Shown: positions 1 through 8,662 of the stretch, one piece after another
Layout: every line of letters starts with the position of its first letter
Position numbering within the stretch: position 1 is the first letter of the stretch
Assembly (NCBI GenBank): GCA_012520255.1
Contig: JAAYOQ010000010.1
Location: 101,980-165,979, forward strand
Source: Erysipelotrichia bacterium
GTDB lineage: Bacteria; Bacillota_I; Bacilli_A; Erysipelotrichales; Erysipelotrichaceae
Length of the DNA: 64,000 nucleotides
Direction: 5' to 3'
Notes under the pieces: model-generated
The model's database searches: none
What the model was told of the DNA's origin: nothing
Seen by the model: only the letters and a program-made list of their open reading frames with translations
Program-made: the position numbers and the translations under genes

Positions 1-2110
1 CAAATATCTGATTTCCTTCATGATTATTATTTATTAAAACAAACTCTTTAACGCCATCATTGTTAATATCGGCAAAGACTGTTCCATATGTCATATTCAT
101 AAATTCTTTTTTCATTGAAATAGAAGCACTTTGCTTTCTATATTCAACATTATAAGTAGAATAAATTTTAGAAGTCCACATTTCAACTTTTGTATCACTG
201 ATTGAAATATAGTCATCAAATCCATCTTTATTGATATCACCAACATTATAAGGGACTCCCTTGGTATCCATATAAGTTTCAATAGTTCCCTTTAAAGACC
301 AACTATTTGTTGCCACGATACCTTCAGGAATTAACAATTCTTTCTTTTTGTCACCATTTAAATCTCTTATTAATTCTACTTCTTTTGATGAGGCATAGAC
401 ATTGTACCTTCTTCCCTTTTCATCATAACTCTCATATAAGAAAATCTTTTTATTAGCTAAAACTTTTCCGTTGGCTCCATCAATAATGATGTAGTTACTA
501 TATTTTGGTTCATCTTTATCGTTATAACTAATGACAACACCAATAACATCAACAACTCCATCCATATTAAAATCATCATATATTAATGTTTCAAAACCAT
601 GGTTTTTATCTTTGATATCTATTTCATATGACCAGACAAGTGTTTTTAAGTCCGTTTCATATTTAGCAATACCTTTGGTAACGTTATTTATTTTATAAGT
701 CAGGATAACATAATCATCTTTTATTAATTCCATACCGGTATAAGCATTGTCGTACAAATAAGACGGTGATGACAGTTTCTTATCGATGCTAATAACTCCA
801 CCAGAAAAAATCTCTAATAGGTAGCCTTTGTTATCATCATATTTGAAGTTATACTTGCTTGTTGAGTATAAAGAATCAACTGTAACATCTTTCTGCATCA
901 ATTGATTACCTTCATAATCAAAAATACTTATTCTTAATCTTTTATCTTCTGAAGTAAAAACTGTAGTAACTACATCTTTTATTTCACCTTCAATTTCATA
1001 CTGAGCGAAGACAGCTTTACTATATTTATAAGCTGCGACATTGCCACCAAATAAAGTAATAGTTTTATCTTTCTTACTAAAGAGAGCATACTTTGGCGTA
1101 AAATAGTGATCTATATCTGAAGTTAAAGACTCGTCATCCAAAAAATAGCAAGAAATCAACAGATGCGTTTCATTATCATCTATTACTTTATAACCTCTAA
1201 AATTGCCTCTATATATGCCGACTGGTAAATGTACCGGTCCATTAATCCAACCAAAATTTTCAGAAATTATATCTATAAAGTCTTCATCAGAAATAAGACC
1301 TATTGGCATATTATCAAAGAAATTTTCTTCAAAATTATAAAAATAAATATAACCATCTTCACTTAAAACATATAGTTGACTGCCATCATAGTAAATATCA
1401 AATAAGCTCATCTGAGCACTAAAAGGATAATTTTGATCATATTTTGAAGCAGTTTCATATTTGTTAGCTATTACTTTTAAGTCTAATAATTCTCCAGTTT
1501 CAAAATCTAGAATTCCGAATTGGCCTAATTGATCAATAAAATAAATTTTACTGTCAACAACTTCAAAATCCCAAATATTATCTTTATTTTCATATTCATA
1601 AACTATTGAACAATCTTCAGGATCAATATTTACAATTCTATAATCATACAAGACCAATACTTTGCCATTAATATAGCGCATATCAAGGATATAAGAATTA
1701 TTTTCTACATTTCCTAAGTATTGATCATAACCTAAATAGGTTAATCTGGTTGAAGAAATAACTCTTCCATCTTTTGAACTGATGACAAACAGCTGGTCAT
1801 TGAATTCTGCTACATTTTGAAACACTAAAAAATCAGCATTTCCATCATTATCAACATCATTAATAACAATAAGTTTCAAAACTGGAAATTCTGTCTGGAA
1901 GTGGATTTTTCCATCTTCGTTGATAATATCTATTCCGTTAATCCCATAATAGACTGTTGAAGGCAATTTATTATACGTCATCTTATGACTGACACCAACA
2001 TTGTCTATTTGACCTTCGCTTCCTAACTTTTCGATACTTTTCGCCTTTATTACATAAAAGTTCGAAAAAATAATCGAAATTGCCAAGATAATAGAAAACA
2101 GTTTTTTCAT
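1..2110 (-). CDS. secreted propeller-like protein, 3' end outside window
   Basis: An open frame starts at an ATG at 2110 behind a perfect AGGAGG and runs about 703 codons with no stop to the left edge, so it is a 5' partial gene. The first 24 residues form a signal peptide (MKK, then a hydrophobic run). The mature part is beta-rich and contains several acidic Asp/Asn-Gly loops of FG-GAP/VCBS type: DVDNDGNADF, DFNMDGVVDV, DLNGDKKKEL, DINKDGFDDY and DINNDGVKEF. Such loops bind calcium in integrin-like beta-propellers. I infer an exported, calcium-stabilised propeller protein. No enzymatic motif was seen and the substrate is unknown. It has its own promoter downstream of dusB. Confidence 0.8.
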   Translation of the reverse strand, partial: MKKLFSIILAISIIFSNFYVIKAKSIEKLGSEGQIDNVGVSHKMTYNKLPSTVYYGINGIDIINEDGKIHFQTEFPVLKLIVINDVDNDGNADFLVFQNVAEFNDQLFVISSKDGRVISSTRLTYLGYDQYLGNVENNSYILDMRYINGKVLVLYDYRIVNIDPEDCSIVYEYENKDNIWDFEVVDSKIYFIDQLGQFGILDFETGELLDLKVIANKYETASKYDQNYPFSAQMSLFDIYYDGSQLYVLSEDGYIYFYNFEENFFDNMPIGLISDEDFIDIISENFGWINGPVHLPVGIYRGNFRGYKVIDDNETHLLISCYFLDDESLTSDIDHYFTPKYALFSKKDKTITLFGGNVAAYKYSKAVFAQYEIEGEIKDVVTTVFTSEDKRLRISIFDYEGNQLMQKDVTVDSLYSTSKYNFKYDDNKGYLLEIFSGGVISIDKKLSSPSYLYDNAYTGMELIKDDYVILTYKINNVTKGIAKYETDLKTLVWSYEIDIKDKNHGFETLIYDDFNMDGVVDVIGVVISYNDKDEPKYSNYIIIDGANGKVLANKKIFLYESYDEKGRRYNVYASSKEVELIRDLNGDKKKELLIPEGIVATNSWSLKGTIETYMDTKGVPYNVGDINKDGFDDYISISDTKVEMWTSKIYSTYNVEYRKQSASISMKKEFMNMTYGTVFADINNDGVKEFVLINNNHEGNQIF

Positions 2111-2136
2111 AACTACCTCCTGTTTTATGCTTTTCT

Positions 2137-2166
2137 ATGATACACCTTTCATATTCAGGTTGTAAA
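2137..2166 (-). promoter_or_regulatory. sigma-A-type promoter of the secreted protein gene
   Basis: On the minus strand a TTTACA -35 box (2161-2166) is followed after 18 bases by a TATCAT -10 box (2137-2142). The start codon lies 26 bases further on behind AGGAGG. Confidence 0.5.
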
Positions 2167-2171
2167 CTTTT

Positions 2172-3179
2172 TTAATTGTCTTCAAAATATGAATAATCTT
2201 CAGTTTCTAAAGCAGCGATATACTTTTCCATCAGATTATTTAAGTCCTCATATTTATTAATCTTATTTATTTTAGCTTTTACTTTATTGGCATGAGTTAA
2301 ACCACTGATATACCAACAGGCATGACCTCTCATCATTTTAATACCTGTTCTTTCTCCCTTCAGTTTAACTAACTCTCTGGCATGGTATAAACATTGGTCT
2401 ATTTTTTCTTTATAAGTTGGCTCTTCAACAAGTTTGCCAACTTTTTCATACTCTACCAATTGTTTTATTAACCATGGATTTCCTAAACAGCCTCTAGCAA
2501 CCATCACAAAATCACAGTTGGTTTGTTTTCTCATTTCAATGTAATCCTGCAAAGTTTTAACATCACCATTTCCAATAACGGGAACTTTAACAGCCTCTTT
2601 AACTTGCTTGATTAAATCCCAATTTGAATGTCCTGAATAATAATCTGTTCTGGTTCTTGGGTGAACAGCAATAGCGCTTACTCCTGCTTTTTCCATCAGT
2701 AAAGCCATTTCTACAACATTGATATGTTGATGACTCCATCCAGCTCTTAATTTGACAGTAACTGGCTTATCAACACTTTCAACGATTGCTTTAACCATCT
2801 TATATGCATGCTCTGGCATTTGCATCAGAGCGCACCCAGCCTTGCTCTTACAGACCTTGGAAACTGGACAACCCATATTAATATCAATAATATCGCAATT
2901 AGTTTCTTTATCTAAATAAACTGCTGCCTGTACCATTGTATCAATATCATGTCCAAACAACTGTAAAGCAATTGGTCTTTCTTCATCATTAACAACACAC
3001 ATTTTTAAGGTCTTTTTGTTTTTAAAACAGATTGCCTTATCTGAGATCATTTCAGAATATATTAAAGCCCCGCCAAATTCCCTGATGACTGTTCTAAATG
3101 AATTATTACTAATTCCTGCCATGGGACCAACAATAATTCTATTATCTAAAATTACATCCCCTATTTTTAACTGCTGCAT
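2172..3179 (-). CDS. dusB: tRNA-dihydrouridine synthase
   Basis: This FMN-dependent TIM-barrel enzyme reduces uridine to dihydrouridine in the D-loop of tRNA. The N-terminal GPMAGISN segment binds FMN. The NMGCP motif holds the catalytic cysteine at residue 104. The K143/R145 (KLRAGW) and H173/R175 (HPRTR) positions are the usual phosphate and substrate contacts. At 335 residues it has normal length, including the C-terminal helical tRNA-binding domain. It follows hslO after 4 bases, as in Bacillus-type tilS-hpt-ftsH-hslO clusters. DusB is the usual paralogue in this neighbourhood; the exact uridine modified is not visible here. Confidence 0.93.
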   Translation of the reverse strand: MQQLKIGDVILDNRIIVGPMAGISNNSFRTVIREFGGALIYSEMISDKAICFKNKKTLKMCVVNDEERPIALQLFGHDIDTMVQAAVYLDKETNCDIIDINMGCPVSKVCKSKAGCALMQMPEHAYKMVKAIVESVDKPVTVKLRAGWSHQHINVVEMALLMEKAGVSAIAVHPRTRTDYYSGHSNWDLIKQVKEAVKVPVIGNGDVKTLQDYIEMRKQTNCDFVMVARGCLGNPWLIKQLVEYEKVGKLVEEPTYKEKIDQCLYHARELVKLKGERTGIKMMRGHACWYISGLTHANKVKAKINKINKYEDLNNLMEKYIAALETEDYSYFEDN

Positions 3180-3183
3180 TATT

Positions 3184-4098
3184 TTAAGCCTTTCCTGCTA
3201 CCTCTTTTTGTTTTTTTTCATAGGCTGTTTGAGCATTTACATAACCTTGTAGTGTTCCCTCATCATATTGATAGGTTGTATTGCAAAACCTGCAAACTAC
3301 TTCACAGCCATGATCTTCAGCAATCATTTCCAATAAATCTTCTTTTGGCAATCTACTTAAAACAACCGCAAACTTACCCTTGTTACATTCACATTTGAAA
3401 CTTAATTCTTGAGTAGCAAGTTCCTGATAATCCGCAAAAATAGCTTCTGCTATTTCTGTAGGATTTTTCATTTCGTCAATAATTTGAGAAATTGGCTTTA
3501 AGTGTTCAACAATTTCCTCAACAATCTGAATGTCTCTTTCTGTAGCTGATGGCATCATTTGAATAACCAAGGCACCGGCTGCTTTAATTGAATAATCAGT
3601 GTCAACTAAAACCCCCACACTTACAACTGAAGGTGTTTGTTCGCTTTTCATATAATAATAGGCAAAATCATCACCTATTTCTCCACTCTGAAGTGGCACT
3701 TCTGAAATGAATGGTCTTTTCATACTCATATCTTTTATCACTCTTAAAACTCCATCGGTGCCAACTGCTTTACCTACATCCAATTTCTGTGGGTTTTCCT
3801 TTTTAAAAACTTCAACCTGTGGATTATTTACAAATCCTCTAACTGTACCGTCATGATAAGCATCTACAACCATCATTCCTAAAGGCCCCTGGCCATCTAT
3901 TTGAATTTCTATTTTTTCTTTTTTATCTTTTAACATTGTCCCCATAACACAGCCAACCGAAAGTGTTCTGCCTAAGGCAGCAGCAGCTGTTGGTAAACAA
4001 TTATGTCTGTCTACGGCTTCCTGGACCAGTCTGGTTGTTCTACAGCAAAATACTCTAACATTTCCATTTAATGCTGTTCCTCTTGATAAAATATCCAT
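3184..4098 (-). CDS. hslO: redox-regulated chaperone Hsp33
   Basis: Hsp33 is a cytoplasmic holdase that is switched on by oxidation and zinc release. The C-terminal switch has the four zinc cysteines as CxC (C236, C238) and CxxC (C269, C272), with the usual spacing of about 30 residues. The N-terminal substrate-binding domain carries the family's TAAAALGR and GCVMGTMLK signatures. Length is 304 residues, close to normal. The ATG at 4098 has an AGGAG box 5 bases upstream. It lies between ftsH and dusB, the standard Firmicutes arrangement, and is probably co-transcribed with ftsH. Confidence 0.95.
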   Translation of the reverse strand: MDILSRGTALNGNVRVFCCRTTRLVQEAVDRHNCLPTAAAALGRTLSVGCVMGTMLKDKKEKIEIQIDGQGPLGMMVVDAYHDGTVRGFVNNPQVEVFKKENPQKLDVGKAVGTDGVLRVIKDMSMKRPFISEVPLQSGEIGDDFAYYYMKSEQTPSVVSVGVLVDTDYSIKAAGALVIQMMPSATERDIQIVEEIVEHLKPISQIIDEMKNPTEIAEAIFADYQELATQELSFKCECNKGKFAVVLSRLPKEDLLEMIAEDHGCEVVCRFCNTTYQYDEGTLQGYVNAQTAYEKKQKEVAGKA

Positions 4099-4155
4099 CT
4101 TGACTCCTTTCGATTAAACAGCTGACATTTGCCAGCTGTGTTATTATTTTTAAAT

Positions 4156-6012
4156 TTATGCTTGCCCTTCTATCTGCTCTGCTGGAGCATCTATCGTTCC
4201 ATATTTGACAATATTATCTAAATCTTCCTTCGTTAATGTTTCATGTTCAATCAAAGCTTCGACAATATTATCTAATTGTGGACGGTGTTCGCTGATAATT
4301 TCTTGAGCCTGCTTATAAGCTCTGTCAATAATTTTTCTTACTTCAGCATCGATCTCTGTTGCTACTTTATCTGAGTTACTCTTGTTAGCAGTGTAATCTC
4401 TTCCTAGGAAAACATTTCCATCTTCTCTTGAATATTGAATAGGACCTAAAGAAGACATACCAAATGAACTAACCATGGCCTGAGCAATTTTTGTTGCTCT
4501 TTCAATATCATTAGTGGCTCCAGTTGAAATTTCATTTAATACCAATTCTTCAGCCACTCTACCTCCTAGAAGACCACAGATTTGAGCCTCCAACTCACTT
4601 TTTGTTGATAACATCGTATCTTCTTTTGGTGTCATCAGGTTATAGCCACCAGCATCACCACGCGGTATAATAGTAACCTTTTGTACTATATTAGCTGCTT
4701 CTAAGAAAATACCAATAACTGCATGTCCTGCTTCGTGAACGGCTACAAGTCTCTTTTCTTTATCAGTATATTTTCTACTCTTTTTAGCTGGGCCGGCTAG
4801 AGTCCTATCAATGCCTTCATCTAAATCACTCATTTTGATTTTTTCATGATTGTTTCTTACTGCCATGATTGCTGCTTCATTTAAAACATTTTCTAAATCC
4901 GCTCCAGAAAATCCTGGTGTTCTAGCCGCTAAAGCATCTAAATCAATATCATCGTCAAGTTTTTTATTTCTTGCATGAACTTCCAAGATTGCTCTTCTTC
5001 CTTTTTTGTCTGGCATAGATACCGTAATTTGTCTGTCAAATCTTCCAGGCCTCAATAATGCAGGGTCCAATACATCTGGTCTATTGGTTGCTGCAATAAT
5101 AACAATACCGGCATTTTCTCCAATACCATCCATTTCAACTAATAACTGGTTAAGTGTTTGCTCTCTTTCGTCGTTTCCACCACCTAAACCTGCCCCACGC
5201 TGTCTACCGACGGCATCAATTTCATCGATGAAAATGATACATGGAGCCGTTTTTTGAGCTGTTTTGAACATGTCCCTAACTCTACTGGCACCGACACCAA
5301 CAAACATTTCTACAAAATCAGAACCAGAAATTGAATAAAACGGTACATCAGCTTCGCCTGCTACAGCTTTCGCCAAAAGAGTTTTACCAGTTCCTGGAGC
5401 CCCTACCATTAATACACCCTTAGGGATTCTAGCACCCATCCTGGTAAAGCGTGATGGGTTTCTTAGATATTCAATGATTTCAGCCATTTCTTCTTTTTCT
5501 TCTTCACATCCGGCAACATCATCAAACTTTACTTTGATGTTGCCTTCAAGTCTAGCTCTCGACTTTGAAAATTCAAAGGCTTTGTTATTGGAGCTAGCCC
5601 CCATTCTACTAATCATCATAAATCCAAAACCTACCAGCAATAGCATTGGAATCATTTCAGCTAGAAATTCGGCCAAATGATTAGTCTGGTATGGGTTTCT
5701 AATCTTAATATTTGCATCCGTAACCTTCTCTGTTAGAAGTGCCATTAAATCATCATTTTGTTGCTGTGTGTTTGGAACAGCGGCAACAAAGGTATATTCA
5801 ACATCTTTTTCTTTATACACACCGGTAATATCAATTACTGTTGTATTCATCGTTAATACTACCGATTCGATTTGCTTAGTCTCTATAATTTTTACAAATT
5901 CACCATAATTCACTGTTTGAGTTCTGCTTGAACCGACAAACATAAATAAATTAGAAATAAGAATTATAGCTAACAGATATGGAATGATGCTAAACCATCT
6001 TCTATTTTTCAC
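4156..6012 (-). CDS. ftsH: ATP-dependent zinc metalloprotease FtsH
   Basis: FtsH is a membrane-anchored AAA+ protease that degrades unassembled membrane proteins and short-lived regulators. Two N-terminal membrane helices (about residues 7-27 and 117-135) flank a small extracytoplasmic domain. The AAA module has Walker A GAPGTGKT (204-211), Walker B IIFIDEID (259-266) and the second region of homology. The zinc site is HEAGH (426-430), with the third ligand at D502. At 618 residues it is complete. Translation starts at a GTG at 6012 with GGAG 9 bases upstream. It sits downstream of hpt with a 15-base gap, as in Bacillus. Confidence 0.97.
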   Translation of the reverse strand: MKNRRWFSIIPYLLAIILISNLFMFVGSSRTQTVNYGEFVKIIETKQIESVVLTMNTTVIDITGVYKEKDVEYTFVAAVPNTQQQNDDLMALLTEKVTDANIKIRNPYQTNHLAEFLAEMIPMLLLVGFGFMMISRMGASSNNKAFEFSKSRARLEGNIKVKFDDVAGCEEEKEEMAEIIEYLRNPSRFTRMGARIPKGVLMVGAPGTGKTLLAKAVAGEADVPFYSISGSDFVEMFVGVGASRVRDMFKTAQKTAPCIIFIDEIDAVGRQRGAGLGGGNDEREQTLNQLLVEMDGIGENAGIVIIAATNRPDVLDPALLRPGRFDRQITVSMPDKKGRRAILEVHARNKKLDDDIDLDALAARTPGFSGADLENVLNEAAIMAVRNNHEKIKMSDLDEGIDRTLAGPAKKSRKYTDKEKRLVAVHEAGHAVIGIFLEAANIVQKVTIIPRGDAGGYNLMTPKEDTMLSTKSELEAQICGLLGGRVAEELVLNEISTGATNDIERATKIAQAMVSSFGMSSLGPIQYSREDGNVFLGRDYTANKSNSDKVATEIDAEVRKIIDRAYKQAQEIISEHRPQLDNIVEALIEHETLTKEDLDNIVKYGTIDAPAEQIEGQA

Positions 6013-6027
6013 TTCAGTTTTCTCCTT

Positions 6028-6564
6028 CTAGTAACATTCTTCCTTTAAAACTCCTATGTATGGAAGGTTACGATACTTCTGATTGAAGTCTAAACCAAAT
6101 CCGATAACAAATTCGTTTTCTATTTCAAAGCCAACATAGTCAGCTTGTACATCACATATTCTTCTAGATTGTTTATTTAGCAAAGAAATCACCTTAACAT
6201 CATGAGCATCTTTATGATATAACAATTCTTTTAATTTTTTAATTGTTAATCCGGTATCAATAATATCTTCAATAATCAGAATATCTCGATTAACAACTGA
6301 ACAGTCTAAATCTTTTACAATTTTAATATCTCCCAATGATTCAGTTCCTGAATAACTACTGGCAGCCATAAAATCGATTTCAATATCTATGGAAACATGT
6401 TTGATTAATTCAGCCAGAAAAGGAACTGATCCTTTTAAAATGCCCACAAATAAAACATTGTGTTTATTTTCTTTATAATCTTCAGATAACTGCTGACCTA
6501 ATTGTTTACATCTTTCAACTATTTCTTTTTCACTAAATAGAATTTTTTTACAATCCTGATGCAT
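6028..6564 (-). CDS. hpt: hypoxanthine-guanine phosphoribosyltransferase
   Basis: The enzyme salvages hypoxanthine and guanine by transferring them to PRPP, giving IMP and GMP. The PRPP-binding motif ILIIEDIIDTGLTI is at residues 95-108, with the acidic pair at E99/D100. The flexible-loop region SSYSGTES (69-76) and the C-terminal base-binding segment are present. At 178 residues it has the usual length. The start has a GAGAGG box. It lies between tilS and ftsH, as in most Firmicutes. Confidence 0.95.
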   Translation of the reverse strand: MHQDCKKILFSEKEIVERCKQLGQQLSEDYKENKHNVLFVGILKGSVPFLAELIKHVSIDIEIDFMAASSYSGTESLGDIKIVKDLDCSVVNRDILIIEDIIDTGLTIKKLKELLYHKDAHDVKVISLLNKQSRRICDVQADYVGFEIENEFVIGFGLDFNQKYRNLPYIGVLKEECY

Positions 6565-6595
6565 AAAAAATACCTCTCTTTTAATGTAACATTAA

Positions 6596-7822
6596 CTATT
6601 TTACCATAAATAAATTAGGTTTAATAGAGTAATGATTTACATCACAACCAATATCTTTCACAAAGATAATCTGACCATCTTTATTTTCTACAACTGGCCA
6701 TTTAATCCTGTCTTTGTACAAAATCTTTCGATCAATAAAAAATCGATTGACTTTTTTATGACCAAATCTCAATTTAATTTTATCCTGATTTTTATAATTT
6801 CTGATAGTTAAAGGAAAATCGTTTTCCTCTATTGTCATCTGCTGGATTGTTTCTCCTTTATCTGCAAGGGTAAAATAATCATTTTCCAGATATTCTATTT
6901 TATCAAGAAGATATTTAAAGTCATCTTTCTTTTTGCAACAATACAATAAGCCATATTCACTAACAATAAGTTTATTGTCATCAATTTTAATTTTAAATCC
7001 TTTTTCTGATGTTTTAATCTTATCTTCTAAATCATCAATAAAATCTGAAGAAAAACTTTTATCTGGACAGCTCTGCTTCAATAGATATCTTAAGATTAAT
7101 GTTTTTATTTCATCATTTTCTTTTAGATAATCCCTGACCTTTAACTCATTATTAAAATTATATTTTTTCTTTATATAATTTAAATTCATATCTTGTCTAT
7201 AATTTTTCTTTTCAATTTCTTTTTGAAGTTCTAAAATCTCTTCATCAGTCATTTTTTCTAATTGTTCATATCTAATTCTATTTCTAGTATATTGATAAGA
7301 CAAGTTAGTCTCATCAAAACCATATTCAATTTTATTATCAAGACAATACTGTTCGATTTCTTTTTTTCTTAGTTTGATTAATGGTCTTAGAATTTTCATC
7401 CCATGATGAAAAGTTTCTGCTTTTATGCCATAATACCAACTTTCAGAGTTTCTTTCCTTACTCATCAGATAATTTTCTAATGAATCGTCTAAATGATGAG
7501 CTAAAAGTAAGCTGTCACATTTTTCCAGATTATAAATTTCTTTAAAAAAGTTGTATCTGGTTTCTCTAGCCCAAACTTGGAAGTTTTCTTTTTTATCATA
7601 AACTGGATAGTCTGAATATAAAGAAAGCTGATGCTTTTTACAAAAATCACTAACTATCTTCTCATCTCTATCAGCGCTTTTTCTTAGTTTATAGTTTACA
7701 TGAGCGACCACGATATCATAGCCTTGCTTTACACATAAAGAAAGTAGCATCATGGAGTCAGATCCTCCTGACACTGCAACTAAATACTTCTTTTCTTTCT
7801 CTAAATTTAAACTAATGCTCAT
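6596..7822 (-). CDS. tilS: tRNA(Ile)-lysidine synthetase
   Basis: TilS adds lysine to C34 of the AUA-decoding tRNA(Ile), which changes its codon and amino-acid identity. The PP-loop SGGSDS, which binds ATP, lies near residues 19-24. The LAHHLDDSLENYLM segment follows, then the helical and C-terminal domains. I chose the ATG at 7822, giving MSISLNLEKEKK, over a TTG at 7849 that would overlap the upstream gene; neither has a convincing ribosome binding site, so coupled translation is likely. The product is 408 residues. The gene order tilS-hpt-ftsH is conserved in Firmicutes. Confidence 0.92.
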   Translation of the reverse strand: MSISLNLEKEKKYLVAVSGGSDSMMLLSLCVKQGYDIVVAHVNYKLRKSADRDEKIVSDFCKKHQLSLYSDYPVYDKKENFQVWARETRYNFFKEIYNLEKCDSLLLAHHLDDSLENYLMSKERNSESWYYGIKAETFHHGMKILRPLIKLRKKEIEQYCLDNKIEYGFDETNLSYQYTRNRIRYEQLEKMTDEEILELQKEIEKKNYRQDMNLNYIKKKYNFNNELKVRDYLKENDEIKTLILRYLLKQSCPDKSFSSDFIDDLEDKIKTSEKGFKIKIDDNKLIVSEYGLLYCCKKKDDFKYLLDKIEYLENDYFTLADKGETIQQMTIEENDFPLTIRNYKNQDKIKLRFGHKKVNRFFIDRKILYKDRIKWPVVENKDGQIIFVKDIGCDVNHYSIKPNLFMVK

Positions 7823-7829
7823 GCAATAA

Positions 7830-8402
7830 TTATAACACCATTTCTTCAAACTGTACTGTCTGCAGAAAACGTTGATATATTTTTTTAAACAATACTGAAT
7901 CGGTGTCTAGATGAGCCTTAATGTCTATAATTCTTGCTGTATTTATATATTTAACATCATTTAAAAATAATACTGAATGCCTGTTTAAGCCCCTTACAAG
8001 ACCCAATCTCATAAGATGAGAAGAACCGTTAGGATTGGTTTTTTCATCATAAGCACTATAATATGCTTCAGAATTTGAAGTCATAGGAATTATTAAGGCC
8101 TTAGAGTTAAACATTTTTAAAACTAAACCAAAGTGCAGAAATCCTGTTTCTGAAAGATATTGCCTGCCAAAATCAATAAAGCAGATATCTCCAGGACTTA
8201 TTACCATTCCATACTTGATACAGGATTTAAGCTTAGCTCTTTCTATATAATTACATTCACTTATCAGTCTTTCCTTTGCTTCGAGATAATTTTGTTTTTT
8301 AAGATATTCTTTTTCAATTTCTAAATATTCCTTTATTGCCCTATCAAGTTTTATTTCATCTTTTTCCAAGTTAACTAATTCAATTAAATTAAAACCAACC
8401 AT
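7830..8402 (-). CDS. MazF/PemK-like protein with charged N-terminal helix
   Basis: Residues 70-175 read like a PemK/MazF fold. The strand PGDICFIDFG, a core HFGLVLK strand, an IPMTS strand ending in the family's conserved Thr (T108), and a SVLFLNDVKYIN strand followed by AHLD all match MazF in order. The arginine usually found before the second strand is replaced by His90. The first 65 residues are a charged helical extension absent from MazF. No antitoxin gene precedes it; the slot before tilS holds divIC in Bacillus. It could be a toxin, a decayed toxin or a repurposed RNA-binding protein. The start at 8402 is chosen for the AGGGGG 7 bases upstream. Confidence 0.6.
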   Translation of the reverse strand: MVGFNLIELVNLEKDEIKLDRAIKEYLEIEKEYLKKQNYLEAKERLISECNYIERAKLKSCIKYGMVISPGDICFIDFGRQYLSETGFLHFGLVLKMFNSKALIIPMTSNSEAYYSAYDEKTNPNGSSHLMRLGLVRGLNRHSVLFLNDVKYINTARIIDIKAHLDTDSVLFKKIYQRFLQTVQFEEMVL

Positions 8403-8404
8403 AT

Positions 8405-8433
8405 AAAAACCCCCTAATATCTTATTAGTGGGG
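8405..8433 (-). terminator. hairpin: terminator overlapping a ribosome binding site
   Basis: A 10-bp stem (8410-8419 with 8423-8433, one bulged base) is followed on the minus strand by TTTTT. It would end transcripts of the DUF1146 gene. The 3' arm of the same stem contains the AGGGGG that serves the MazF-like gene. Confidence 0.65.
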
Positions 8434-8458
8434 ATTTTATATTTTTCCTAAATAAATT

Positions 8459-8662
8459 TTAAAATCTGTATATTATTGCTAAAATAAACTGTGCTGACAA
8501 AAAACCTAAAGCCATTGATAACAATATTACTAGAAATTGAGCTTTAGCAACTCTGTTTTCAACTGGAAGCAGTATTTTGGCTATATCTAGACTGCTTAAA
8601 CAATAAAAACTGACAATAAACATAATAAAATGTAATGCTATTCTGGTTATTTCTTTATACAT
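8459..8662 (-). CDS. DUF1146 family small membrane protein (YwzB-like)
   Basis: This 67-residue protein has two membrane helices joined by a short basic loop. The pattern LSSLDIAKIL, then NRVAKAQFLVILLSMALGF, resembles Bacillus YwzB and other DUF1146 proteins, in which the second helix has the LLSIAIGY-like segment. The function of the family is unknown; in bacilli it lies near the ATP synthase operon, which is not the case here. Its first 16 bases overlap the end of the AlkD-like gene, so the two are probably translated together. Confidence 0.7.
   Translation of the reverse strand: MYKEITRIALHFIMFIVSFYCLSSLDIAKILLPVENRVAKAQFLVILLSMALGFLSAQFILAIIYRF

Noticed and set aside
7823..7849. TTG start for tilS giving nine extra residues
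   Set aside because: It would overlap the upstream gene, has no ribosome binding site, and the ATG at 7822 gives the normal family N-terminus.
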